DNA of 64,000 nucleotides from Sambucus nigra (GCA_949130495.1 OX422218.1:43160651-43224650), one strand, 5' to 3'. Counted from the stretch's first letter, positions 50,819 through 62,228 are shown. Made by a program: numbers and translations. Notes: generated from the letters alone by a model not told the origin.

Positions 50819-51506
50819 GTAGAGTTGGTTGATTCAGGGGAAGAATCACCACATGAACCACGTGTTGCATTCATGGCTAGTCACGTTTGCAATTCTAGTT
50901 TCTTGCACGCCGTTGAGGATATATCTAAACATGAGGGCCTCGATGATGTTTCGATTCATTCAAAAAATAGTGAGATTGGGGATGGTATTTTAGTGAGGGA
51001 GACAGTGGTTTCCAAAAGGCATTTAGTTATATTTACACGGTGATGAAAACTAAAAATTTTAAAAAATATTTGTCTATTAGGGTGCCCTATTTGGAGAAAA
51101 AATTCAAAGTTTTAAGAGAGTGTGGGGCATTAGTGAGTAAAATTGAGAAAGTGAAGATTTCTTGATATGAGAAGTTCATTGTTTTAGGTCGAAAAAAAGC
51201 CATTTTGACCAACATCGTAGCTAGTCTTATGGGAGATCTTCAGTCTTTATTGGAGAGTCATGGGAAACTTGAAGCCCTATATCCCAACTCAAGAGCATTC
51301 TCGAATGTGACCGGGAGCTCAGGGTCACTTTAGAGGACACATATAAGAAGGTAGGTAAGTTTCTCATCAGTCCCACTTTAGGCAATGTCGAGAGGCAATG
51401 AATAGGTTATGATAGTGCGTATACTTCCCATACTGCACCCGAGCCAATTCTTGAGTTTGTGTTAAGTGCGTATGGCCCTTGACCTAACCCACCATGAAGA
51501 TCTCGT
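50819..51506 (+). pseudogene. Degenerate continuation of the copia gag region
   Basis: The frame at 50825-51043 reads SGEESPHEPRVAFMASH and on; later shifted pieces include ILTNIVASLMGDLQSLLESH and KLEALYPNS. This resembles the linker between gag and pol in some copia elements. It is cut off at 51506 by the LTR of R2; protease, integrase and RT are missing. Confidence 0.45.
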
Positions 51507-52369
51507 TGTGACACCTCGCCTAATAAAATACCGGGTGATCAGTCTTATATCAAATTAAAAAAGGAAATCCAGTTGGTTCATTCTTAGCATCACTATCGAA
51601 AACCTTTTTAAACGTTACTAACCACCTAGTATTCCAAAACGCCGGTGCCAAATTTTCACATTTTATTTAAACAAGATAATAAGATGCGGAAATACATATA
51701 AACCATTCACAACAACTGAATCAAATCGACTGAATAAATAATTAAACAAATTGTCGAATAAACCATCGGCCACCAAAGTAAATAGTCCAACAACAATCAT
51801 CCAACAACTGAATAAATGAATCTGAAAAATGTAGTGAAAAGTCTGGGCGACAAGGCAAAAGTAAAACTAAAATTGATAGTTGATTCCTACGCTAGGAAAG
51901 AATGAACGATGTTTCTAATCCAAGCTCCTGCTAGCATCCACATGTGCCGCAGCTACGTATCCCTGGAATAGAATATCAAGCCTGGCGTCCCTGTGGCTGG
52001 ACACCTAAAAGGTTTTGAAAATAGTTTTATAGCAAGGGATAGAACCCAAAACATTTTAAAAACATTTAGCAAATGTTTACCTTACAGTAATATAAAATGC
52101 ATGAATGCGCTTCATATTTAAGTTAGTGTCGCACTCCCTTTAGGACAAACTCACCTCTCAACTAATGTGCACACCTAACGCTTTCTTTATACCCCACCTA
52201 GTCTTCTACCCCGAAACTAGATACTTGATGTAACTCTTGCCAACCCCCCTACATAATCCCGAGTATTTTTAATGCATGATTTATAAGTTATTTACCCCCT
52301 TAACATAGTTAATCACCTTTCCTTGAAAGCCATATAACATTCACCAGTTATATAAATAAAAAAAAATTC

Positions 52370-52575
52370 TCCATGTATTTAAATTACCCGTATATAATTA
52401 TTCACCCCATTATATACGTAACATTATCTTATAACAATCACACATATGTTAAATATGAATATAACCCATATATAATTATTACAATTCACTTCATGTATTT
52501 AATTACTCGAATATAACTATTTATCCCATTATATACGTAGAAACATATTACAACATTCACACATATGTTGAATAT
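52370..52575 (-). repeat. Two-unit tandem repeat homologous to the 147-bp repeat
   Basis: CATGTATTTAA begins at 52372 and 52492, about 120 bp apart, each followed by TATATAATTATT or near, CCATTATATACGTA and ACACATATGTT. Confidence 0.65.
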
Positions 52576-52683
52576 AAGGATACCCAGGTGTTATATTAAA
52601 CCATACGTAGAATCGTTCATATATCTTTCACTTTGGATTAAACCATCTAGTAAACTTAAGGATACCCAGGTGTTATATTAAAT
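52575..52683 (-). repeat. 26-bp direct repeat at the LTR chimera junction
   Basis: AAGGATACCCAGGTGTTATA and six further bases occur at 52575-52600 and 52657-52683. The first copy sits in the group-1 side, the second in the group-3 side. Confidence 0.8.
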
Positions 52684-52945
52684 CACCCCTACTGGTCCTA
52701 TCTTTAATCCTCATACATCTCCATTTAGAATTTAACAAATGAATCTAGCAACCGAAATTCCATTCGATATAATTTTCATCATTTTAATCACTTGAATCCA
52801 AATCAAATTAATTCAAATCTTATCAAGGGTTTACTGATATTTTATAAGTCCCATAATATCCAAATAATAATCTCCAAACATCCACAAAAGGTTTGGGATA
52901 AGAATAAACATTTAAAAAGAAACAACTTTACATGTTCTGGGGAGG

Positions 52946-52980
52946 TCGATCGATCGAAGGGAGGGGTCGATCGATCGATC
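52946..52980 (-). repeat. Paired TCGATCGATCGA palindromes
   Basis: Palindromes start at 52946 and 52967, 21 bp apart, separated by a G-rich spacer (AGGGAGGGG). Confidence 0.85.
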
Positions 52981-54119
52981 CCTCAGGTCCAAGCCTGGTT
53001 TTCTGCATTTTCTGCAACTACGGGTTTCACCATTTTTACTCATTTAAACCTTCATATTAACCTCCAAAATGAGTTATAATTATTTCTACATGATATATCA
53101 ACATATATGAACGATTTCCAATACTCTAAACATCCTAGAATCTTCAAGGGATTGGATTAAAAGCATGTTTTTATCCTTATTTCCAGAAAATCATCAACAT
53201 AATAACTTCAAGAACACTACAATGGTATTTCAGATTTTTCTTCAACATATTCATGATCATTTCGTGGATTAATATCATCCTACAATATATGTTAACTTCC
53301 TATATTATTTCAGTTTCTATAAATCCATATAACAACTCCATTATTTCTTCCAAACATGAATAATCTTCTCTTTTCATACTATTCTAACATGGACAATATA
53401 CGAACTTAAATTTCCATTATCAAACACTTGCCTTTACTGTAGGTCTGATCCTTTGGTGTAGTATATCTCAGTTGGTTGTCCCTTCTTCGGTCAAACTCCG
53501 GTTGTGGTTGGTGGTGGTGAACCTTCGTTCTTGTTCTTCTCCTTCCCAAGTGGCTTTTCCCTTCCCAAGCACTCTTACACTCTCTCTAGGAAGATGGCTG
53601 CTCTAATTTGTGAAGAGGAGATGAATAACCCCCATACACTTAATCTACCAATACTTATAATAGTGCCAAATCCGTAAACACTATTCATCCCCCTAGAAAA
53701 ATGACCAAAATGCCCTTTCGGGTTGTCTATTCATTCTCAAATGACCCGAGACTCAAAATTAAATTCCAAATAGACTTTTCTGACTATTTCGAACCTTCCG
53801 AACGCAACGACGCAGTCAAAATGACTATTAGATGGATAGAAAATAAATTTCCTTTTTAATTTAATAAACTAGTCCCAACACGTCCCATACCGCGTCTGAC
53901 TAAAAATATAAATTACCGAATTTATATCATACAGTCATATCAATGACATCACATTCATATATTACCTAAATATCTTTAAGTAATATTCAGAATCATCCAT
54001 TTTAATATCCACCGTCCGGATAAAACCCGAATGAATTAATTAATAATAAAATATAATTAATCCATTAATTTAAAATATAACCCATTTTAAAAGTCATTTA
54101 AAAATTACGGGGTATTTCA

Positions 54120-54253
54120 TACTTCCCCCTTATAACAGAATTTCGTCCCGAAATTCCGGAATATAAGTCATACCGGTAAAGTCAACTCCGAGTATAATTC
54201 TCACATCGCAAGAAATCCAAGATGTACCGCCCATACAGTACATTAACAAAATC
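54120..54253 (-). other. R2 polypurine tract and pol tail
   Basis: The minus strand reads EFRDEILL then stop, followed by AAGGGGGAAGTA directly before the LTR (TGAAATACCCCG). This is the usual end of the coding region and the plus-strand primer site in plant Ty3/gypsy elements. The same sequence occurs in plus orientation at 60959-61091. Confidence 0.8.
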
Positions 54254-54560
54254 CCTATCGATGTTATACGCCAAGCCTCACCATATAGTTTCAACTGAAT
54301 CAAATTTAGGCTTCACCTAATCTTCCCTATACCGTCCTCGTGACAAACTTTGGGAAAAATAAATGATCCGCTCGTAGTGAACAAATAAATCCTGAAGTCA
54401 CAATTACTTGCCTTTTTCACAAGTATGAAAAATACTACAATCCAATCATCCAGGGCACCCATACAGCCTCTCGTACTACTTTCAATATTAAAAGTTTCGC
54501 AAAGGTTATAAACTCGTTTCCCAAAGACCTAACTTATTTCGACTCCCAACGGTTATTAGT

Positions 54561-54620
54561 TTCATGCGTGGGTTGTCTCGCAAGCGAAATCCAAACAAGG
54601 AACCACCCCAATACACTACT
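54561..54620 (-). repeat. Shared ~60-bp box, copy 6 (R2 internal region)
   Basis: TTCATGCGTGGGTTGTCTCG, then a copy of GCGAAATCCAAACAAGGAAC and CAATACACTACT. Sense orientation with R2 when read on the minus strand. Followed by an A/T-rich tract near 54670-54720. Confidence 0.8.
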
Positions 54621-55342
54621 TCCTAAAGTAGTCGGTCATCGAAACTCCTAAGGTCCTTAGTCAATAATATATATAAAAAAAAAATTTGATTTTTAAAAAA
54701 AAAAATATCAGGTTTATCGATTTTAAAACAAAAATTCGTTTTTTATCGATTTCAAATAGGGTCTACGCATCTACTCTTTTATAGAAGACAAGATGCAGAC
54801 ATATGCTCTCATATACCACAAGTCAATGCACGTCGATAATCAAATCACACTCGGACATGCTCAAGGTAAGTAATCCCATGATACAAATCAAACCCACGTG
54901 ATAACATGTAATATAAAGGTGTCCCACACCCCTCAGCGAGTCTACGTAATTAACGATGCCATAGGCTGAGTTTAACAACCCTTTTACCCTCACAATATCA
55001 ATCACTACAAAAATCTATACGCCTCATACTTCCTTAGATAGGAAACATACCCTCATTTGCGGGTGATGGTTGTTGAATCCCAATATTATAACCTTGCTCC
55101 GATGAGTCAAGAAAAATTTTACCCCAAATTTCCAGTTCTAGTTAATCACACTCCACTATATACCCAAGCCTTTCAATATATTTCCTTCATTAGGGAACAT
55201 ACACAATTCACGCATTTCAAGAACTTCTACTGATGACTCTCCTCAATTTTTCCATAATAGGGGTGACCTCGACTACGGTCATCATACTCGAACATACATC
55301 ATAACCTCCTATGTACGATCTCCACTATCCGTCCAATGGCCC

Positions 55343-55954
55343 TCATCTGCCATACGTACGTAATGAAAGATTCCCCAATAAATGTTGACGAATATTATAG
55401 CTCCACCCATCAGTGGATATTAGGACTCTCCTCTCCTCATTAGGTACTTCAGCTGGTACCAAATTAGTTAATCTCGTAAACTCTTCCTCATATTCCGCCA
55501 CAGTTTTGTCTTCCTGTTTCAAATTAAGTAGCTTCCTCCTCATCTCTGTCTGGATGGTGGAAGGAAAATACTTCCCATCAAACCGTATCCAAAAGTCTTG
55601 GATAATCATTATGTCCCTCTCTTCCATAGTGGTCGTAGCTTCCCACTATTGCAAAGCTTCCCCTACTAGCTTGAATGTGGCTAGTATTTGACGTTGAACC
55701 TCAGTGCATTCAATCATTCTCAAGTGCCGTTGGATATCTTTCTTCCACAGGCTAGCAGTCACAACATCTGATCCTCCCTGAAACTCAGGTGGGTGCGCTT
55801 TCTGAAAGGCATCCCTCGCTCGTTCCCATGCAGTAGGAAACACTTGCCCTTGCGCGGGTGGCACAACCGGTGCCGGTGCGGGGGCCTGCTGAATAGCAGC
55901 TACAACAGCATTGACTGCCTGAGCGACAATTGCAGCAACTTCAACCGCAGTCAT
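55343..55954 (-). pseudogene. Ty3/gypsy gag, one in-frame stop
   Basis: Starts MTAVEVAAIVAQAVNAVVAA with a Pro/Ala-rich part, then AHPPEFQGG, WKKDIQRHLRMIECTEVQR, ILATFKLVGEALQ-stop-WEA and, in the same frame, FDGKYFPSTIQTEMRRKLLN, LKQEDKTVAEYEEEFTRL and VPNEERR. This matches the Retrotrans_gag capsid domain ('PP.F.G', 'A...L.G.A..WW', 'F...F...YFP', 'Q....V.EYE.EF..L'). The stop replaces the first Trp of the WW pair (TGG to TAG). The 3' third, including any zinc knuckle, is lost after about 55343. Gag forms the particle that packages element RNA. Confidence 0.85.
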
Positions 55955-56067
55955 CGTACCTTTGTAGGCATAAATAGAAAAGCAATAATCCTACTCATAG
56001 GGCTCTACATCAAAGAACGCTAAGCTGAAGACACAGTAAGCCGTACAGATCCTAAAGGACACTAGAA

Positions 56068-56085
56068 CCTGATGCTCTGATACCA
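56068..56085 (-). other. Primer-binding site of R2 (initiator Met tRNA)
   Basis: The minus strand reads TGGTATCAGAGCATCAGG, two bases inside the LTR edge (TGTAACACCCCGCC from 56088 on the plus strand). Confidence 0.9.
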
Positions 56086-56087
56086 CC

Positions 56088-57478
56088 TGTAACACCCCGC
56101 CTAATTAAATACCGGGTGGCCAGTCCCATACCAAATTAAAACAGAATATACAGTTGGCTCATTCTTAGCATCACTGTCGAAAACATTTACAACTCACCCA
56201 ATACTCAATTAAGCTGGTGTTAAAAACTTTCCAAATTTTAATTTAACAAAATCCATTTCCTGTTTAAGAATAACACAACACATTTTATTCTACAATACTG
56301 ATAACACAATAAATAACACAAAATAATTTAAATGAAATTGGAATAAACATTCCCCAATAATATAAATCCTTTACAATAATCCCAATAATGTTAAATGTAT
56401 TAAAAAGTCCCGAATACAATAATATTTGACCTCGATAGAAAAGATAACTGAATCCTTTGGGCGACATGCCCTAACTAAGAATACTGGGAATCAAAAGATG
56501 GAAGGCGTCTAGGCAAAACTCCATAAATCCATAGCCTGTCATAATCCGCTAACGTTGTCGTCCCTGTTTCTAGACACCTGATATAGAGATACAATAGAAG
56601 AGAAAATATGCAAGGAAACGGGTCAGAGCCCGAATGTGTAGATTATTTTTAAAACAACAAGTATTTAACAAGTGCAATAAAGCATTTATTATTTACATGT
56701 TAGATCCAACTCTCACTTGCAATTCTCACCTCTCAACTAGAGTGCACACTTAACGTTTCCTCTTAACCTCCTAGTTAATGGTTCCTCTTTTCTAGTCTCC
56801 ATATATAAATTCCATTCCCATAACATAATTTTCGTATGTCCCATACCATACGTCACATTATTATTCATTTACATTTCTCATTTATATGATTAGTTTCTCA
56901 TTAGCATGAATCATTTCTCATTAATATGATTAAGATTTTCAAATCTTTAAGAATAATCATTCATTATCTTAATTCCATTATCTTTCTCTATTCACCGTTA
57001 TCTACAATTATCACCGTAGATAGATTTAACCACAATATATCCATTTAATCATTTTATCCATAATATATATATTCATATATAATACGGCACCCCGAGTCAC
57101 AGCTGTGGTGCAATGCATTAATCTGCTATCATGTCCCATCATCGCAGGTCGCTGAATAGGGGACTAAATGTTCGTTAAGATTCCTCGAACCACAAACAAT
57201 AACACAATCATTGGAGGCGAACATAGTTCTCGTATCCATGGGTCACGCACATACCTACGTACCCACAGTCAGCGGACTTATCAACTCCCCGATAAGTCTT
57301 TCATAGACCTATGTTCTCGAGCGACAAATCAAAGATCCCATGGATTCATCAGGATATGAATGCCCTCATGCGCAAACCTCCCACCGATAGCAAGTAAGCT
57401 AGGTATGTCATACACATAAATCAATAATCAATCAAATAGGTATTATCATACCTATAATATAATATAAATAAAGGCACC
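56088..57478 (-). mobile_element. Partial second LTR copy, tandem with the full 5' LTR
   Basis: 1391 bp nearly identical to the first 1.39 kb of the LTR at 57479 (plus-strand reading). It ends at AATAAAGGCACC directly before TGTAACACCCC. The last bases CACC equal the bases at the PBS boundary next to 56088, so a trace of the PBS lies between the two copies. Confidence 0.85.
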
Positions 57479-58454
57479 TGTAACACCCCGCCTAATTAAA
57501 TACCGGGTGGCCAGTCCCATACCAAATTAAAACAGAATATACAGTTGGCTCATTCTTAGCATCACTGTCGAAAACATTTACATCTCACCCAATACTCAAT
57601 TAAGCTGGTGTTAAAAACTTTCCAAATTTTAATTTAACAAAATCCATTTCTAGTTTAAGAATAACACAACACATTTTATTCTACAATACTGATAACACAA
57701 TAAATAACACAAAAGAATTTAAATGCAATTGGAATAAACATTCCCCAATAATATAAATCCTTTACAATAATCCCAATAATGTTAAATGTATTAAAAAGTC
57801 CCGAATAAAATAATATTTGACCTCCATAGAAAAGATAACTGAATCCTTTGGGCGACATGCCCTAACTAAGAATACTATGAATCAAAAGATGGAAGGCATC
57901 TTGGCAAAACTCCATAAATCCATAACCTGTCATAATCCGCTAACATTGGCGTCCCTGTTTCTGGACACCTGATATAGAGATAAAATAGAAGAGAAAATAT
58001 GCAAGGAAACGGGGCAGAGCCCGAATGTGTAGATTATTTTTAAAATAGCAAGTATTTAACAAGTGCAATAAAGCATTTATTATGTACATGTTAGATCCAA
58101 CTCTCACTTGCAATTCTCACCTCTCAACTAGAGTGCACACTTAACATTTCCCATTAACCTCCTAGTTAATGGTTCCTCTTTTCTAGTCTACATATATAAA
58201 TTCCATTCCCATATCATAATTCCCGTATGTCCCATACCATACGTCACATTATTATTCATTTACATTTCTCATTTATATGATTAGTTTCTCATTAACATGA
58301 ATCATTTCTCATTAATATGAGTTAAGCTTTTCAATTCTTTAGGAATAAACATTCATTAACTTAATTCCATTATCTTTCTCTATTCACCGTTATCTACAAT
58401 TATCACCGTAGATATATTTAACCACAATATATATCCATTTAACCATTTAATCCA

Positions 58455-58482
58455 TTATATATATATATATATATATATATAT
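58455..58482. repeat. (TA)n microsatellite in the group-3 LTR
   Basis: About 14 TA units; only a few units exist at the homologous site near 57064. Confidence 0.9.
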
Positions 58483-59025
58483 TCATATATAATACGGCAC
58501 CCCGAGTCACAGCTGTGGTGCAATGCATTACTCTGCTATCATGTCCCATCATCGCAGGTCGCCGAATAGGGGACTAAAGGTTCGTTAAGATTCCTCGAAC
58601 CACAAACAATAACACAATCATTGGAGCCGAACATAATTCTCGTATCCATGGGTCACGCACATACCTACGTACCCACAGTCAGCGGACTTATCAACTCCCC
58701 GATAAGTCTTTTATAGACCTATGTTCTCGAGCGACAAATCAAAGATCCCATGGATTCATCAGGATATGACTGCCCTCACGCGCAAACCTCCCACCGATAG
58801 CAAGTAAGCTAGGTATGTCATACACATAAATCAATAATCAATCAAATAGGTATTATCATACCTATAATATAATATCAATAAGGTAATTATGACTACCCTA
58901 AGATATTTCCCATACGTAGCATTATATCCCTTTTAAATCCCACGCATTAACATATTATATCTTTACTTCATAATTTAATTATCCTCGCATCCTATGACAT
59001 CTCTCCACTCCCGACGTCGTTAAGG

Positions 59026-59090
59026 CTCATGCACAGAGCGTCTCGCAAAGCGAAATCCAAACAAGGAACCCCTCCAATACACTACTACGT
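59026..59090 (-). repeat. Shared ~60-bp box, copy 7 (group-3 LTR)
   Basis: GCGTCTCGCAAAGCGAAATC, then CAAACAAGGAACCCC and CAATACACTACTACGTA. The core TCGC-AAA-GCGA is a perfect small hairpin. The minus-strand frame again reads VVYWRGSLFGFRFAR. Confidence 0.85.
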
Positions 59091-59783
59091 AACTTTGTCG
59101 ATAGAGGAGGTCCGACAACTACAACTATACGATCGGGATTACCTCATACCTCTTTCAACCCAAAAGTGTTTTAAACTCCCATCTCTATCCAGGAGTCATA
59201 CCACTACGCCCTTGTACTACACTCAGTCCTTGCGTAATAATAATGAGTTTAAACTCAGTCCTTGATGTTCAAATTGTAACCCTAAGGCTACCCTCACTCA
59301 ATACACAAGATTCAAATAGGTTTTTCCTCAACATATATTCAGTAAGAATTCACTAATATCCTACTGGTCCGTAACATCATTTCTCCCAAATTACTAGGAG
59401 TTAAATTCTCCTTTTCATTAAGGTTAAAATCGATAGTTTCAAATCTCTTATAAACACATCTTCTTTCACTTTGGATTAAACCCTCTTGTAAACTTAAAGA
59501 TACCCAGGTTTTATATTAAATCACCCCTACTGGTCCTATCTTTAATCCTCATACATCTCCATTTAGAATTTAACAAATGAATCTAGCAACCGAAATTCCA
59601 TTCGATATAATTTTCATCATTTTAATCACTTGAATCCAAATCAAATTAATTCAAATCTTATCAAGGGTTTACTGATATTTTCTAAGTCCCATAATATCCA
59701 AATAATAATCTCCAAAGATCCACAAAAGGTTTGGGATAAGAATCAACATTTAAAAAGAAACAACTTTACATATTCTGGGGAGG

Positions 59784-59818
59784 TCGATCGATCGAAGGTA
59801 GGGGTCGATCGATCGATC
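59784..59818 (-). repeat. Paired TCGATCGATCGA palindromes
   Basis: Palindromes start at 59784 and 59805, 21 bp apart, as in the sister LTR at 52946. Confidence 0.85.
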
Positions 59819-60958
59819 CCTCAGGTCGAAGCCTAGTTTTCTGCATTTTCTACAACTACGAGTTTCACAATTTTTACTCATTTAAACCTTCATATTAACC
59901 TCCAAAATGAGTTATAATTATTTCTACTTGATATATCAGCATATATGAACGATTTCCAATACTCTAAACATCCTAGAATCTTCAAGGGATTCGAGTGAAA
60001 GCATGTTTCTATCCTTATTTCCAGAAAATCATCAACATAATAACTTTAAGAACACTACAATGGTATTTCTGATTTTTCTTCAACATATTCATGATCATTT
60101 CATGGATTAATATCATCCTACAATATATGTTTACTTCCTATATTATTTCAGTTTCTATAAATCCATATAACAACTCCATTATTTCTTCCAAACATGAATA
60201 ATCTTCTCTTTTCATACTATTCTAACATGGACAATATACGAACTTAAATTGCCATTATCAAACACTTGCCTTTACTGTAGGTCTGATCCTTTGGTGTAGT
60301 ATATCTCAGTTGGTTGTCCCTTCTCCGGTCAAACTCCGGTGGTGGTTGGTGGTGGTGAACCTTGGTTCTTGTTCTTCTCCTTCCCAAGTGGCTTTTCCTT
60401 TCCCAGGCACTCTTACACTCTCTCTAGGAAGATGGATTCTCTAATTTGTGAAGAGGAGATGAATAACCCCCATACACTTAATCTACCAATACTTCTAATA
60501 GTGCCAAATCCGTAATCACTATTCATCCCCCCTAGAAAAATGACCAAAATGCCCTTTCGGGTTGTCTATTCATTCCCAAATGACCCGAGACTCAAAATTA
60601 ACATCCAAATAGACTTTTCTGACTATTTTGAACCTTCCGGACGCAACGACGCAGTCGAAATGACTATTAGATAGATAGAAAATAAATTTCTTTTTTAATT
60701 TAATAAACTGGTCCCGACACGTCCCATACCGCGTCTAACTAAAAATATAAATTATCGAATTTATATCATACAGTCATATCAATGACATCACATTCATATA
60801 TTACCTAAATATCTTTAAGTAATATTCAGAATCATCCATTTTAATATCCACCGTCTGGATAAAACCCGAATGAATTAATTAATAATAAAATCTAATTAAT
60901 CCATTAATTTAAAATATAACCCATTTTAAAAGTCATTTAAAAATTACGGGGTATTACA

Positions 60959-61091
60959 TTTTGTTAATGTACTGTATGGTCGGTACGTCTTAGATTTCTT
61001 GCAATGTGAGATTTATACTCGGAATTGACCTTACCGGTATGACTTATATTCTTGAATTTCGGGACGAAATTCTGTTATAAGGGGGAAAGTA
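60959..61091 (+). other. R3: end of internal region with pol tail and polypurine tract
   Basis: The plus strand reads EFRDEILL then stop, followed by AAGGGGGAAAGTA (61079-61091) directly before the LTR. It is the reverse counterpart of 54120-54253. Everything upstream of 60959 in this element has been replaced by R2. Confidence 0.8.
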
Positions 61092-61545
61092 TGTAATACC
61101 CCGTAATTTTTATGACTTTTAAAATGGGTTATATTTTAAATTAATGGATTAATTGGATTTTATTATTAATTAATTCATTTGGGTTTTATCCGGATTATGG
61201 ATATTAAAATGGATGATTCTGAATATACTTAAAGATATTTAGGTAATATATGAATGTGATGTCATTGATATGACAGTGTGAATTAAATTCAGTTATTTGG
61301 ATTTTTAGTCGGACGCGGTATGGGACGTGTCGGGACTAATTTGTTAAATTAAAAAGGAAATTTATTTTCTATCGACCTTATAGTCATTTTGACTGCGTCG
61401 GTGCGTCCATAAGGTTTGAAATAGTCAGAAAAGTATATTTGGATGTTGGATTTGGGTCTCGGGTCATTTGGAAAAGAAAAGGCAACCCAAAAGGGCATTT
61501 TGGTCATTTTTACAAGGGGATGAATAGTGATTTCAGATTTTGTCC

Positions 61546-61556
61546 TATTATAAGTA
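61546..61556 (+). promoter_or_regulatory. Putative TATA box of the R3 LTR
   Basis: TATTATAAGTA, about 455 bp into the LTR and upstream of a GAGAGAGTG leader. Minus-strand counterparts lie near 53655 and 60490 (the latter altered). Placement is by analogy with the group-2 promoters. Confidence 0.4.
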
Positions 61557-62192
61557 TTGGTAGATTAAGTGTACGTGGGTTATTCATGTCCTCTACACAA
61601 AATAGAGAAGTCATCTTCCTAGAGAGAGTGAAAGGTTGCTTTGGAAGGGAAAAGCTTACTTGGGAAGGAGAAGAACTAAGAACCAAGGATCACCACCACC
61701 AACCACCACCTGAAGCTCACAGGAAAAGGGAGAACCACCTAAGATATACTACACCGAAGGATAAGACCTTCAGTAAAGGCAAGTGTTTGATATTTGCAAC
61801 TTAAGTTCGTATATTGTCCATGTTAGAATAATTATGAAAAGAGATGATTTTTTTTCATGTTTGGAAGACATAATGGAGTTGTTAAATGGATTTCTGGAAA
61901 CTGAAAGTATATACGAATCAAACTCATGATATAGGTATATAGTAATCCACGAAATGACCATGAATCTGTTGAAGAAAATCTGGAAACCACTGTTATGTTC
62001 TTGAAGTTAATATGTTGATGATTTTTTGGAAAAAGAGGAGATAAACATGCTTTTTAATCCAATCCCTTGATGATTCTAGGATGTAGTTATAATTATAAGT
62101 CACTTGGGATCTTAATATGAAGGTTCTAATGAGAAAAAACGGATCAAACCCGTAGTTGTAGAAATGCAGAAAAACCAGGCTGTGACTTGAGG

Positions 62193-62228
62193 GATCGATC
62201 GATCGACCCCTTGCCTTCGATCGATCGA
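62193..62228 (+). repeat. Paired GATC palindromes in the R3 LTR
   Basis: GATCGATCGATCGA (62193) and TCGATCGATCGA (62217). Layout as in 52946 and 59784. Confidence 0.8.

Larger units (their letters stand above)
51507..54119 (-). mobile_element. 3' LTR of R2, chimera of groups 1 and 3
   Basis: The plus strand starts TGTGACACCTCGCC and ends TTACGGGGTATTTCA, 2613 bp. From about 52622 to 54119 it is nearly identical to 59462-60958 (group 3). From 51507 to about 52600 it instead follows group 1, as in 4371-5940 reversed, including TACTAACCACCTAGTATTC and the tandem-repeat segment. At the switch, GGATACCCAGGTGTTATATT occurs twice (52577 and 52659). Confidence 0.8.
51507..60958 (-). mobile_element. 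R2: pol-less Ty3/gypsy retrotransposon (LARD-like), minus strand
   Basis: In transcript order: 5' LTR (60958 to 57479, plus a partial second copy to 56088), initiator-Met PBS (56068-56085), gag (55343-55954), about 1.2 kb without pol, a short pol tail and polypurine tract (54120-54132), then the 3' LTR (54119 to 51507). Protease, RT, RNase H and integrase are all absent. The outer flanks CTCGT and TTTTG do not match, so the element was rearranged after or during insertion. Confidence 0.8.
57479..60958 (-). mobile_element. Full 5' LTR of R2, group 3
   Basis: The plus strand runs from TGTAACACCCCGCC to TACGGGGTATTACA, 3480 bp. Includes GTCCCTGTTTCTGGACACC (57952), the CAGAGCCCGA module (58014), an AT microsatellite (58455-58482), the shared box (59026-59090), paired GATC palindromes (59784-59818) and the AGGCAAGTG site (60263). 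The segment of about 300 bp at 58985-59285 is missing from the R3 copy. Confidence 0.85.

Noticed and set aside
54120..55342. Search for reverse transcriptase, RNase H and integrase in R2
   Set aside because: No YxDD, integrase zinc or D,D35E landmarks in any minus-strand frame; only the last few codons of pol remain.
51502..60963. Target-site duplication for R2
   Set aside because: CTCGT and TTTTG do not match even loosely.
61439..61804. 121-codon plus-strand ORF as a gene
   Set aside because: It occupies the promoter and leader part of a group-3 LTR; no known domain, and the homologous minus-strand regions do not keep it open.
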